From contig JAKEEP010000255.1 of assembly GCA_022616475.1 (NCBI GenBank), positions 1 to 40,460 of the forward strand: a DNA stretch of 40,460 bases, in the 5' to 3' direction. The number at the start of each line of letters is the position of its first letter. The stretch's first letter is position 1. Shown piece by piece: positions 8,088-16,323 of the stretch. Source of the DNA: Phycisphaerales bacterium (GTDB lineage Bacteria; Planctomycetota; Phycisphaerae; Phycisphaerales; SM1A02). Under the pieces are notes generated by a model that saw only the letters and a list, made by a program, of their open reading frames with translations, made no database searches and had not been told where the DNA came from. The translations under genes were made by a program, and so were the position numbers.

Positions 8088-9320
8088 ATGTCAAGAGCGA
8101 GCGATTCATGGCGTTTTCCGATCAGGTCATCTTGCTTGACCATCAAGCTCATGTTTCTCATGGCGTTTGCCTGCGGGTGCGGCTCCAGCGGCATCAACCG
8201 TCCGACCGGTCGCCCGCTCGCCCTTGGGGAATTCGCATCTGACGCCTTGGTTTCCGGGCGCCGCAATCCAGTCCCCGCGCCGTTGGCGCCCCCCGCTGAG
8301 CCGGGCCTGACGGTCGCTGAGGGTGAACCGCGCGACCAAGGCCGCGAGGGCTCGGTGGAGACCGGCAAGCCGGTCATCATCGAGAGCCTGGTCGGACAGG
8401 TGAGCGGTCGGCCGATCTTTGCAGATTCGCTTCTGGAGCCGATTGCCGATCAGCTTCGGCGCGAGAGCGAGCGGCTCACTACTCAGCAGTTCGTGCAGCA
8501 GGCAGCCCAGATCGTAAATGCTCGTCTGAACGAAGTGGTTCTCAGCGAGCTATTCCTGGCCGAAGCGCAAGCCGCGTTGACGCCCCAGCAGCAACAGGGC
8601 TTGCTGGCATTCCTCAAAGCGTTCCGCGAGCGGACACTGGCTGAGGGGTTTGGCAGCCTGAGCCAGCGGGAGCGGGAGCTGCAGCAAGAGCAGGGGATCA
8701 GCGTTGACGAATACGTCGAGTTGGAGCGAAATCGCGTGCTCATTGCCAACCTCATCAATGAGAAGATCGAGCCGCGAGTCATCGTTTCATGGAAGGACGT
8801 CCAGCGGGAATATGAGCGCCGAAAGGCCGAATTCAATCCGCCGGCAAAGGTCACGCTGCGACGAATTCGCCTCTCGAATGATCAGCCGCAGGAGATCGAG
8901 CGGGTCAAATCGCGTCTGGCGGCGGGCGACGACTTTGCCTCGGTTGCGGAATCGGCGGGGGAGAGCAACGGCGGGTTGTGGGACGCGGATTTCCCGATCG
9001 GCCCTGGGGGAATCAGCGACATTGACATTAACGAAGCCTATAAGCCGTATCTGAGTGGCTTGTCTGCGGGTCAGACAACCGAGGCGATCGAGCACGATGG
9101 CCGTACGATCTGGCTGCACATAGACAAGATCGATCAACCCGCTCCGCGCGGACTGTACGATTTGCAGCGCCAGCTTGCCGAGGAACTCTACTTCCGTCGT
9201 CGTGCCGAGCAGCGCGACCGATACATCAAATCGCTGTTCGACAAGGGCATCTACAGCGAGTTGGAGGAGATGTCGCGGCGCGTGCTTCTTGTAGCGCTCA
9301 TGCGGTACGGCCGCGGGTGA
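8088..9320 (+). CDS. Peptidylprolyl isomerase, parvulin type (SurA/PrsA-like), exported
   Basis: A 410-aa exported foldase. The N-terminus has basic residues, the hydrophobic stretch LTIKLMFLMAFACGCG, and cysteines at 29 and 31 that could be lipidated (weak lipobox). The middle is a helical chaperone region rich in Gln and Glu (about 100-240). Residues 250-360 form a PpiC/rotamase domain (RRIRLSNDQ, the KSRLAAGDDFASVAE helix, GGLWDADFPIGPGGI, the AYKPYLSGLSAGQ turn and a closing TIWLHIDKI strand). It probably assists folding of outer-membrane or periplasmic proteins. The stop codon overlaps a possible GTG start of yraN. Confidence 0.82.
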   Translation: MSRASDSWRFPIRSSCLTIKLMFLMAFACGCGSSGINRPTGRPLALGEFASDALVSGRRNPVPAPLAPPAEPGLTVAEGEPRDQGREGSVETGKPVIIESLVGQVSGRPIFADSLLEPIADQLRRESERLTTQQFVQQAAQIVNARLNEVVLSELFLAEAQAALTPQQQQGLLAFLKAFRERTLAEGFGSLSQRERELQQEQGISVDEYVELERNRVLIANLINEKIEPRVIVSWKDVQREYERRKAEFNPPAKVTLRRIRLSNDQPQEIERVKSRLAAGDDFASVAESAGESNGGLWDADFPIGPGGISDIDINEAYKPYLSGLSAGQTTEAIEHDGRTIWLHIDKIDQPAPRGLYDLQRQLAEELYFRRRAEQRDRYIKSLFDKGIYSELEEMSRRVLLVALMRYGRG

Positions 9321-9325
9321 AGCAC

Positions 9326-9718
9326 ATGAAATGGCTGCCCCGATTCCTGTGGCGTCGTGAATCGCTGGGGCGCCAAGGCGAGAAGTTTGCCGCCAAATGG
9401 CTGCGGCGGCGCCGCTATCGAATCCTCGAACGCAACGTGCCCATCGGGGACGATGAAGCGGACTTGGTTGCGCTCGACCCCGACGGGCGCACCATCGTGA
9501 TTGTCGAAGTCAAGACCAAGCGCGATGACACGATTGCTCCCGAACTCAGCATCACGCAGGCCAAGCAGTTTCACCTGATGCGATTGGCCTCGCGACTCCA
9601 GCAGACCAGGCGTTACGCGAATCGGCCGTTTCGCTTTGACGCCTTGGCCGTCATCTGGCCCCTCGACGGCAAGCCCACGGTGCGCCACCACGTTGGCGCC
9701 TTCAGAGCTCGATGGTGA
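9326..9718 (+). CDS. yraN: YraN / UPF0102 family endonuclease-like protein
   Basis: A 130-aa protein of the YraN family, whose fold is that of Holliday-junction resolvase-like nucleases. SLGRQGEKFAAKWL (13-26) is the family opening, EADLVAL (44-50) has the metal-binding Asp46, and VEVKTK (60-65) gives the E-x-K of a PD-(D/E)xK site. The ATG at 9326 is used; a GTG at 9317 overlapping the upstream TGA would add three residues. Its exact role is unsettled in the family. It sits directly behind the PPIase gene and is probably co-transcribed with it. Confidence 0.85.
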   Translation: MKWLPRFLWRRESLGRQGEKFAAKWLRRRRYRILERNVPIGDDEADLVALDPDGRTIVIVEVKTKRDDTIAPELSITQAKQFHLMRLASRLQQTRRYANRPFRFDALAVIWPLDGKPTVRHHVGAFRARW

Positions 9719-9979
9719 ACGCGACGCGCGGATTCCGGCGAATTCCCGCTGTTCAGCCGACCGGCCTGAGCAAAGCATGACCCTGGCCACAAACGTCAAC
9801 CATCCCCAAACAAAGTTGACGCGTTTTCCCCAGGGCCCGCGTCATGTCGCCCAGAAAAGTCATATCTCCAGAGCCGGACATGCACGTCGCGATGGCGTTT
9901 TACCACATGTTGGGGAATTGGGCGAAGGCTGTTGAGAACAGTGATCCCGGGCGATAACGCCAAGGAAAAGGTGGACGAG
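9719..9979. other. Intergenic stretch after yraN
   Basis: No convincing gene. CGTCAAC at 9794-9800 and GTTGACG at 9815-9821 form a 7-bp stem followed by CGTTTT, a weak terminator candidate for the PPIase-yraN unit. A 37-codon ORF (9844-9957) has no recognisable ribosome site or homology. Confidence 0.4.
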
Positions 9980-10061
9980 GAAAAGGCGCCAGGCACCATT
10001 TTCTGAAGACCTGCTCTGGCACCGAACAACGGTTCCAGAAAATGGTGCCTGGCACCTTTTC
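9980..10061. repeat. Palindromic repeat, copy 2 (GGTGCCAGGCACC family)
   Basis: Arms at 9980-10005 and 10036-10061 are inverted repeats with one mismatch (GCGCC for GTGCC in the left arm), again with a 30-nt spacer. It lies just beyond the 3' end of the SAF-domain oxidoreductase gene, ending 13 nt from its stop codon. Confidence 0.9.
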
Positions 10062-10074
10062 TGTTGTCAGAGCG

Positions 10075-11358
10075 CTAGGCGATCTGCAACTGATCGATGC
10101 AATCCTGCTGCCGGCGCAGGCGCACCAAGGTTGACTCGTCGTCCAAGCGCGCGGCGCTCAACGGAATCGGCTCACCGCTTCGAACCGGTTGAACCATCTC
10201 AACTCCGTCGGTCAAGCCGATCGGCAGCAGCCCCCGGCTGTTCTCGCAGGTGTCGATTTGGCCATACACGGTGTAGCCGCCGATGCCGTCCAATACGTCC
10301 CCGGGCTTGAGATCGCGCTTGGCGATGGCGATGACTTCGGCGATTGGCGATCCGATCGGTGCGATCGTCGGCTCATGGTCGAGAACCGCTTCGGCGATCG
10401 AGAGCGGCGTCTCCAAATGACAGAGGTGATAGGGACGATAGAACACGTAATTCGGACCATCGCCCATCTTGAGGTATTTCATGTACGGTTGGACCATGTC
10501 GGGATCGTCGGCATGCCCGATCACGAAGACTCCGCCGCCGAAGCTGCCGCCCAAGGTGTAGTCAACAATGCCCCGGCGCTCGAACACTTTCATGCAATCG
10601 GCCAGCGCCGTTGGCAGATCGGTCTTCACGCCGTGCATGCCTCGTCGCTCGGGGATCAATCCCGTGGCGTTGCAGAGCACCGCGTTCTCGATGTTCATCT
10701 TGGTCCCATCGGTGAACGCCGTGGTCATGGCCAGACTGGTGTTCTGCTTCAGGGCCCAGGGGCGTATGGAATCGGGCGTAGCATTCACATCCATGAAGCC
10801 CTTGCAATTCACGGCGGCGACGATTTCAAAGCCGATTCCCTGCACGAAATCCACTAGCCGCTTGAGCACGCCGGGCTGGTCGCCATCGGAATTCGTATAG
10901 ACCACGCCGGCGTCATCGGCCAGGTGCTTGAGCACGCACCCCACGGTGACATCGGTCTCGGCGTTCATCATCACCACGTGCTTGCCGCCGGCGATCGCCA
11001 GGAGCGCCATTTGAGCCCCGTACTCCACGGCGCCGGTGACCTCAACGGCAACATCCAGCCCGCGAAGATCGCGAATCGGCTCCAGGCGGGTCGTCACCGC
11101 GGGCCTGCGCGCGTGAATCGCTGATTGCAACTCTCGCAAGTTGTCGCTGACCACGATTTCGCTTGCCGAATGGCCCGAAGCAACATATGCATCGACGGCC
11201 CGGCTCACCGTGCGGTTGATGATCAGCCCGGTGCGCATGCCTGGGGTCAGGTCGATCTGGCGCACGGTGCCTTTGCCGATGAGCCCGCAACCGGCGACCG
11301 CGACCGAAATCGTCTCACCCGCTGCCTGGCGCTTTCGCAATCGGTTGAACAGCGTCAT
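10075..11358 (-). CDS. NAD(P)-dependent oxidoreductase with SAF domain
   Basis: A 427-aa two-domain protein. An N-terminal Rossmann domain opens with VAVAGCGLIGKG (19-30) and is of the homoserine-dehydrogenase/Gfo-Idh type (EVTGAVEYGAQMALLAIAGGKHVVMMNAETD). The middle catalytic part includes CKGFMDVNATPDS and FTDGTKMNIENAVLCNATGL. Around residue 345 a SAF-like domain begins (IAKRDLKPGDVLDGIGGYTVYGQ), as in sugar-acid enzymes and antifreeze-like proteins. Related genes sit in polysaccharide and nucleotide-sugar clusters, but the reaction is unknown. Its ATG overlaps the TGA of rmlD (ATGA), so the two are translationally coupled. Confidence 0.78.
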   Translation of the reverse strand: MTLFNRLRKRQAAGETISVAVAGCGLIGKGTVRQIDLTPGMRTGLIINRTVSRAVDAYVASGHSASEIVVSDNLRELQSAIHARRPAVTTRLEPIRDLRGLDVAVEVTGAVEYGAQMALLAIAGGKHVVMMNAETDVTVGCVLKHLADDAGVVYTNSDGDQPGVLKRLVDFVQGIGFEIVAAVNCKGFMDVNATPDSIRPWALKQNTSLAMTTAFTDGTKMNIENAVLCNATGLIPERRGMHGVKTDLPTALADCMKVFERRGIVDYTLGGSFGGGVFVIGHADDPDMVQPYMKYLKMGDGPNYVFYRPYHLCHLETPLSIAEAVLDHEPTIAPIGSPIAEVIAIAKRDLKPGDVLDGIGGYTVYGQIDTCENSRGLLPIGLTDGVEMVQPVRSGEPIPLSAARLDDESTLVRLRRQQDCIDQLQIA

Positions 11359-12281
11359 GGCGAATCCCCCGATGCCGCGTATTCCCGTTGCGGCAACATG
11401 GCTCGCTCAGTGTCGAAGAACTCCTGCAAGCTTGCCTCCCAAGGCGGCAGCGACACGTTGAACGTCTCAGCCGTCTTCGAGCAATCCAATACTGAATATG
11501 GAGGTCGCCGCGCTTGGGCGGCGAACTCATCAGTGCAGATTGGCACCAGTTCCGGTGCAGGCCGCAACTGAGCCATTTCCAGAATCCGGCGCGCGAACTC
11601 GAACCATGTGGTTGCGCCGGCGCCGGCCAGGTGATACGTCCCCTGATAGGCGCCGAACGAAGTTCCTTGTCTGCCGTTCTTCAGCGACGCGTCAATGATT
11701 CGCGCGACGGCGTCGGCCAGCGGTCGGCACCAAGTTGGGCAACCCTCCTGGTCGTCGACAATCCGCAGTTGTGGTTTGATCGAGGCTTGGTGAAGGATGG
11801 TGCGCAGGAAGTTGTGCCGCCGCGCTCCGTAGACCCACGAGGTGCGGATGATCAAATGCGACGCACCTGAGGCGGCAAGGGCTTGTTCACCCGCAAGCTT
11901 GCTGCGCCCGTACAAGCTCAAGGGGTTCGGCTTGTCATCCGGCCGATACGGCTCGGTCTTCGTGCCGTCGAAGACATAGTCGGTCGAGAAATGAGCCACC
12001 CCAGCGCCAATTCGCGCCGCTTCGGCGCCGAGCACGCTGACCGCAGCGCCATTCACCGCGAAGGCCAGGTCAGGCTCAGACTCCGCTTGGTCGACATTTG
12101 TGAACCCGGCGGCGTTGACGATCACTTCCGGCTTGACCGATCGAACCGTCTGGCGAATCGCGGCGGCATCGGTCAGGTCCATTTCAATCGGCCGAACCGC
12201 GACGACTTCATGCGATGCGGCGAGAGCTCGCGCAAGCTCCCAGCCGATCTGACCATCAGGGCCTGTGAGGAGGACTTTCAT
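11355..12281 (-). CDS. rmlD: dTDP-4-dehydrorhamnose reductase family protein
   Basis: A 308-aa short-chain reductase with an extended fold. The GPDGQIGWEL nucleotide-binding loop is at 7-16, STDYVFDG at 99-106 and the catalytic YGRSK pair (Tyr124, Lys128) follows, all RmlD hallmarks. RmlD makes dTDP-L-rhamnose by reducing the 4-keto intermediate. However, the usual partners rmlA, rmlB and rmlC are not nearby, so a related NDP-4-keto sugar reductase is possible. First gene of a two-gene minus-strand unit with the SAF-domain oxidoreductase. Confidence 0.85.
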   Translation of the reverse strand: MKVLLTGPDGQIGWELARALAASHEVVAVRPIEMDLTDAAAIRQTVRSVKPEVIVNAAGFTNVDQAESEPDLAFAVNGAAVSVLGAEAARIGAGVAHFSTDYVFDGTKTEPYRPDDKPNPLSLYGRSKLAGEQALAASGASHLIIRTSWVYGARRHNFLRTILHQASIKPQLRIVDDQEGCPTWCRPLADAVARIIDASLKNGRQGTSFGAYQGTYHLAGAGATTWFEFARRILEMAQLRPAPELVPICTDEFAAQARRPPYSVLDCSKTAETFNVSLPPWEASLQEFFDTERAMLPQREYAASGDSP

Positions 12282-12597
12282 GCGCTCCGCTAGTAAAGCA
12301 CACCCGAACTCGATTTGAAGAAGGCGAATCCAGGTGAAGGCTGAGATACAGGAGAATTTATTAGTTTTCTCGCCTTATGGCGCCATTGGCCCCATATGGC
12401 CGAATTACAGGCATCAGAGGTTACTAAACCCAAACTAACCGTGGTTTTTGAGTCCGGGAACGCGGGTTTGCCGCCTCTTGCATGTCAGCGGGGGGGACGA
12501 CATCTTGTCGCCACGTTGCATGTCCAGCGATTGAAAATCCAACCTGGCTGCCGCGCTGGCGAAGTGATTCTCGGCGCGTGAACTGACTCGAAGGTAT
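12282..12597. other. Divergent intergenic region, 5' part
   Basis: This is part of the 490-bp gap between the divergent rmlD and YhaM-like genes and has no convincing ORF. AAACCC (near 12427) and GGGTTT (near 12465) could pair around a CCGGGAACGCGGG segment. It probably holds promoters for both neighbours, but no clear -35/-10 pair was found. Confidence 0.35.
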
Positions 12598-12692
12598 CCC
12601 GCCCGCATCTAGCCTGCTGATCGTTCGTCGGACCTCGCCCATGATTGTCGAGATCGACGAACCTGATGAGGAGGTGCGGGCGGGGCCATTTT
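12598..12692 (+). promoter_or_regulatory. Three-tier nested stem-loop followed by a T-run
   Basis: The outer stem is 10 bp and perfect (CCCGCCCGCA at 12598-12607 with 12675-12684). The middle stem is 8 bp and perfect (GTTCGTCG at 12623-12630 with 12655-12662). The inner stem is 4 bp (CTCG at 12634-12637 with 12649-12652). After GCCA come five T residues (12688-12692). It ends 80 nt before the YhaM-like start. It could be a terminator of a small RNA, an attenuator, or part of a structured leader. Confidence 0.6.
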
Positions 12693-12771
12693 TGCTCCGC
12701 CGCCTTCGTCAGGCCGTGGTCGGACCGGCACAATGCCCGCAGAATTCTCGTGTTGGCGATACACTCAAATA

Positions 12772-13824
12772 ATGAACCCTTCGGCAACATTGGAACCTGT
12801 ATCGAGCCAGCCCGTGTCCACCAACCGCCCGCACGTCAACATTCGAGCCCTTCCCCCCAACACATATGTCGATGGGGTGTACGGAATATTCAACCCCCAA
12901 ATCGGCACCACGCGGGGAGGAAAGCCCTACTTGAAGTGCCTGCTGCGCGATGCCACCGGCGAAGTGTCAGCGCGCCTCTGGACGTTTGAGGCGGCCAACT
13001 TTCCCGATCTGGAAAGCGCCGCCTTTGTGTGGATTGCCGGCAGCACCGAAATGTTCAACGGCCAGATGCAGATCAAGCTCGATCAGATCAAGGCCGTCGA
13101 AATCAGCGAAGACGAGATGATGGCGCTGTTGCCGACGACTTCCAAGGACATCAACACGATGTTCGAGGAAGTGAGCCGGATCATGCGATCGCTTTCGCAC
13201 CCGGCGATGCTGGCGCTGGGCGAGGCGTACCTGACCGACCAGGAGATGATGAGCAAGTTCCGGCGCGCGCCTGCGGCGATGAACCTCCACCATGCGTGGA
13301 TCGGTGGGTTGCTGGAGCACACCTTGCAGTTGCTGAAGCTGGCGGAATCGATGCTGCCGCTCTATCCGCAGCTCAACCGCGACATCATCTTGATGGGGTT
13401 GTTCCTGCACGATCTGGGGAAGACGGCCGAACTGAAGTGGGACCGGGGTTTTGAATACACCGCCGATGGCAACCTGATCGGGCATGTCGTTCGGGGAGCG
13501 ATCTGGCTGCAGTTCAAGGCGGCGGTGGCGGCCAAGCAGTCTGGCCAGAAGCTGCCGGTTGAAGCGCTTCGAGTGTTGCAGCACATCATCCTCAGCCATC
13601 ATGGGCTGCCGGAGTTCGGGGCGGCGAGAGTTCCGGCTACGCCCGAGGCGATCTTTGTTGCGCAGCTCGATAATCTCGATGCCAAGACCCAGCTCTCGCT
13701 GACCTGCGCTCGGCCCGATCCGCCGCCGACGGTGGAGTGCGCTGCCGAGTTCACTGACAAGGTGTGGGCGCTGGATACGCGGTTGTACAAGGCTGATCCG
13801 TTGAAGAACCCCGAAGGTCACTAG
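12772..13824 (+). CDS. YhaM-like OB-fold/HD-domain 3'-5' exoribonuclease
   Basis: A 350-aa protein. Residues about 20-110 form an OB-fold nucleic-acid-binding domain (YLKCLLRDATGEVSARLW and FNGQMQIKLDQIKAV). Residues 165-330 form an HD hydrolase domain with LHHAWIGGLLEHT (His183), FLHDLGK (His213, Asp214), HIILSHHG and a late QLDNLDAK. The order OB then HD is that of YhaM/CBF1, a 3'-5' exoribonuclease acting on single-stranded RNA or DNA ends. ATG 12772 is the start; the upstream frame back to 12733 is unlikely. It is followed 11 nt later by the Clp-N gene. Confidence 0.85.
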   Translation: MNPSATLEPVSSQPVSTNRPHVNIRALPPNTYVDGVYGIFNPQIGTTRGGKPYLKCLLRDATGEVSARLWTFEAANFPDLESAAFVWIAGSTEMFNGQMQIKLDQIKAVEISEDEMMALLPTTSKDINTMFEEVSRIMRSLSHPAMLALGEAYLTDQEMMSKFRRAPAAMNLHHAWIGGLLEHTLQLLKLAESMLPLYPQLNRDIILMGLFLHDLGKTAELKWDRGFEYTADGNLIGHVVRGAIWLQFKAAVAAKQSGQKLPVEALRVLQHIILSHHGLPEFGAARVPATPEAIFVAQLDNLDAKTQLSLTCARPDPPPTVECAAEFTDKVWALDTRLYKADPLKNPEGH

Positions 13825-13835
13825 AAGGCAGCACG

Positions 13836-14462
13836 ATGTTCGAACGGCTTACCGATCGAGCTCGCAAGGCCATGGCGCTGGCCAATCAGGAGGCGCAGCG
13901 ATTCAATCATGAATACATCGGGACCGAGCACATCTTGCTTGGCATCATCGGAGAGGGCTCCGGCGTGGCCGCCGAAGTGATCAAGAGCTTCGGGATCGAT
14001 TTGCGTCGGGCTCGCTCGGATGTTGAAAAGCTGATTAAATCCGGCCCCGAAATAATTTCGTTGGGCAAGCTGCCGCAAACACCTCGCGCCAAGAGCGTCA
14101 TCATGTACTCCATTGAGGAAGCGCGCGGACTTCACCATAACTATGTCGGCACGCAGCACCTGCTCTTGGGACTCATCCGCGAATTCGACGGCGTCGCCGG
14201 CCAAGTGCTGACGAATTTCGGCATGACGCTGGACGAAACGCGCAAGAGGGTTGAGCAGTCATCGACAAAGGTGGATGAGGGTTATCAGCGCGAACCGCCA
14301 CCGCAGTTTGAGCTTCCGCACCACGTGAACATTGTGGAACCATCAGGCCGAACAGGTTGGGCGCTATTGACCAATGAGGCGGGGCAAGTCATCTCGCCGC
14401 CAATGCAAGCTGAATTCGCTCGCGAAATCGTCAAACGATACAACGCACATAAGGAAAGATGA
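13836..14462 (+). CDS. Stand-alone ClpC-type N-domain protein (two Clp-N repeats)
   Basis: A 208-aa protein. MFERLTDRARKAMALANQEAQRFNHEYIGTEHILLGII is a textbook ClpC N-domain start, and a second repeat (SVIMYSIEEARGLHHNYVGTQHLLLGLIREFDGVA) begins near residue 88. There is no Walker A or B and no AAA domain: the protein ends about 60 residues after the second repeat in a tail of no known fold. Clp-N domains bind adaptors and substrates, and in ClpC also phospho-arginine-marked proteins. So this may be an adaptor or decoy for a ClpC encoded elsewhere (inference). Spacing suggests an operon with the YhaM-like gene. Confidence 0.85.
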   Translation: MFERLTDRARKAMALANQEAQRFNHEYIGTEHILLGIIGEGSGVAAEVIKSFGIDLRRARSDVEKLIKSGPEIISLGKLPQTPRAKSVIMYSIEEARGLHHNYVGTQHLLLGLIREFDGVAGQVLTNFGMTLDETRKRVEQSSTKVDEGYQREPPPQFELPHHVNIVEPSGRTGWALLTNEAGQVISPPMQAEFAREIVKRYNAHKER

Positions 14463-14472
14463 GCGGCGCAAA

Positions 14473-16203
14473 TCACTTGGCAAGGCGGTTCATCACCGCC
14501 TCTTGCATGGCTTTGGCGGTTTCAACTTCCTCGACCGTAATGTGATCGGCGCCCAACTCGGCGGCGACCTTCGCATGGCGCTCCACGCCCATGCGCACGG
14601 CGATGAAGATTTTGCTGTTGCGGCGGCGAGCAACGGCGCAGGCGTTGAGCACCGCTTCTTCATTGGGCATGGTGAGGATCAGCGCGTCGGCCTTCTCGAT
14701 TCCGGCCTCCTCAAGAATGTGAGGATTCGAGACGTCTCCCAGAATCGCGTTGCAGCCGGCATGCCTGGAATCGCGTGCAATGCTCGGCTCGATTTCAATC
14801 ACGATGAAACTGACATTGCCCTGGCGCAGGGCGCGGCCGATGGCGCTGCCAACCTGGCCGTAGCCGCCGAGAATGACGTGCCGCCCCGACGAGCCGCGCG
14901 GGCTTGTCTGCTCGTGCACCTCCCCGATGGCGCGCCGAATCCATGGAGCGGGCTTGACGGCTTGCCAGCGCTGGGAGAATCGCTTGCCCAAATCAACCAT
15001 CGCCGGCGTGAGAAGCAGTGAAATGACGACGATCGCGATGGCGTTGGACGTGGCGGTCTGGGCCAAGATTCCGCTCTCTTGCGCATCGTCCAAAAAAATC
15101 AGGCTGAACTCACCGGCTTGCGATAAGGCCATCCCCACCGCCACCGCCGCGGCCGCCGTCGCTCCCAGCGCCCAGCAGGTGCCGCCGATCGCTATTGCTT
15201 TGATTGTGCTCATCGCGAAACCGCCAAGCAGCACGATCCACCACGATTCGGCCAGCGCATCCAGCTCGAGTTGCATGCCCAGCGCGGTGAAGAACACGGC
15301 CATGAACAAATCGCGAAGTGGCGCGATCAGACCGCTGATATGGTGGCGAAACTGTGTAGCCGAAAGCATGAAGCCGGCCAGAAACGCGCCCAGTTCCATG
15401 CTGAAGCCCATGGCTCGCATGGCCAGGCCGGCGCCGATCGCAATTGCGATCGAGACGATCATCATGACCTCGCCCGATCTTTCACGCGCAGCCTCACTCA
15501 GCAGCCGCGGTAAGACGACCTTGCCGATGAGAACCAACAGCGTCACGCCGGCGATGCGAAGCACGGCGTCGACGATGAACTTCCCCCAGCCAGGCAGCGC
15601 TTCCACGGCCTCCTGATCAGGGAGCAGAAGAGACTCGCCGGTACCGGCCCAACGTGCAACAACGGGCAAGGCCGCGAGCAGCGCCAGGACGAGCAGGTCT
15701 TGCGTGACAAGGATTGAGAGCGCCAACTGTCCGGTGGCATGCCGCAGCTCGCCGCGATCGGTGATCAGCCGCAGGACGACGGCGGTGGACGACATGCTCA
15801 GCGCCATGCAGACTGCCAGCGCGGCCGGAGCCGAGAGCCCGAAGGCGATGGCAACCGGCCAGCCCAGGAGAATCGACAGCGCGCATGATCCGATTCCGGC
15901 CGCGATCATGCGCCCCACATTTTTTCCAAAGACCGAAAGGTGCAGATGGAGTCCGATGCCGAACATCAGCAGCACAATCGCCAGCTGCGAGATGGCATCA
16001 AGGTCCTCGGATGAGCGGACCAGCCTCAACGCCCCCGGCCCGATGAGCGCCCCGGCGATCAGGTAGGCCGGGATCACCGCCAAGCGCACTCGCTGCATCA
16101 CAATGGCGACAAACGCGGCCGTCGCCAAAATGATCAGAAGGCTCACGACGACGTAGGTTGATGGTGCATCGCCGGCCGCCAGAATCATGCTCGCGCCCGT
16201 CAT
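14473..16203 (-). CDS. Kef-type monovalent cation:proton antiporter (CPA2) with TrkA-N domain
   Basis: A 576-aa membrane protein. About 12 hydrophobic segments span residues 10-405, with the CPA2 patterns VIPAYLIAGALIGPGAL and ELGAFLAGFMLS. A cytoplasmic RCK/TrkA-N domain starts near residue 440 (HVILGGYGQVGSAIGRAL, a nucleotide-binding GxGxxG) and contains GDVSNPHILEEAGI. It probably exchanges K+ or Na+ for protons across the inner membrane, gated by nucleotide binding. No TrkA-C domain follows. It is convergent with the Clp-N gene and divergent from a glycosyltransferase. Confidence 0.9.
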   Translation of the reverse strand: MTGASMILAAGDAPSTYVVVSLLIILATAAFVAIVMQRVRLAVIPAYLIAGALIGPGALRLVRSSEDLDAISQLAIVLLMFGIGLHLHLSVFGKNVGRMIAAGIGSCALSILLGWPVAIAFGLSAPAALAVCMALSMSSTAVVLRLITDRGELRHATGQLALSILVTQDLLVLALLAALPVVARWAGTGESLLLPDQEAVEALPGWGKFIVDAVLRIAGVTLLVLIGKVVLPRLLSEAARERSGEVMMIVSIAIAIGAGLAMRAMGFSMELGAFLAGFMLSATQFRHHISGLIAPLRDLFMAVFFTALGMQLELDALAESWWIVLLGGFAMSTIKAIAIGGTCWALGATAAAAVAVGMALSQAGEFSLIFLDDAQESGILAQTATSNAIAIVVISLLLTPAMVDLGKRFSQRWQAVKPAPWIRRAIGEVHEQTSPRGSSGRHVILGGYGQVGSAIGRALRQGNVSFIVIEIEPSIARDSRHAGCNAILGDVSNPHILEEAGIEKADALILTMPNEEAVLNACAVARRRNSKIFIAVRMGVERHAKVAAELGADHITVEEVETAKAMQEAVMNRLAK

Positions 16204-16323
16204 GGGCGCATCGTATAGGAATACGGCCGAAACCTTGTTGGTTTGATTTCGGAGCCGCCACTTCTGCGTGGTCGAGGTTGGCCCGATGATGGATCAAAGG
16301 TACACTGGGTGCTGGAGGTTCCG

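Noticed and set aside
9844-9957. 37-codon ORF in the gap after yraN
   Set aside because: Reasonable composition, but no ribosome site, no homology that I recognise and no operon context.
7382-10061. Composite transposon bounded by palindromic copies 1 and 2
   Set aside because: The enclosed genes (DUF1844, PPIase, yraN) are ordinary chromosomal genes; no transposase or target duplication is seen.
12282-12771. tmRNA, RNase P RNA or 6S RNA in the long gap
   Set aside because: I looked for the tRNA-like ends, the RNase P core sequences and the 6S bulge arrangement and saw none of them.
12641-12772. 43-codon ORF ending TAATG at the YhaM-like start
   Set aside because: The overlap is attractive, but the ORF runs through the nested stem-loop, which explains the sequence better, and there is no clear ribosome site.
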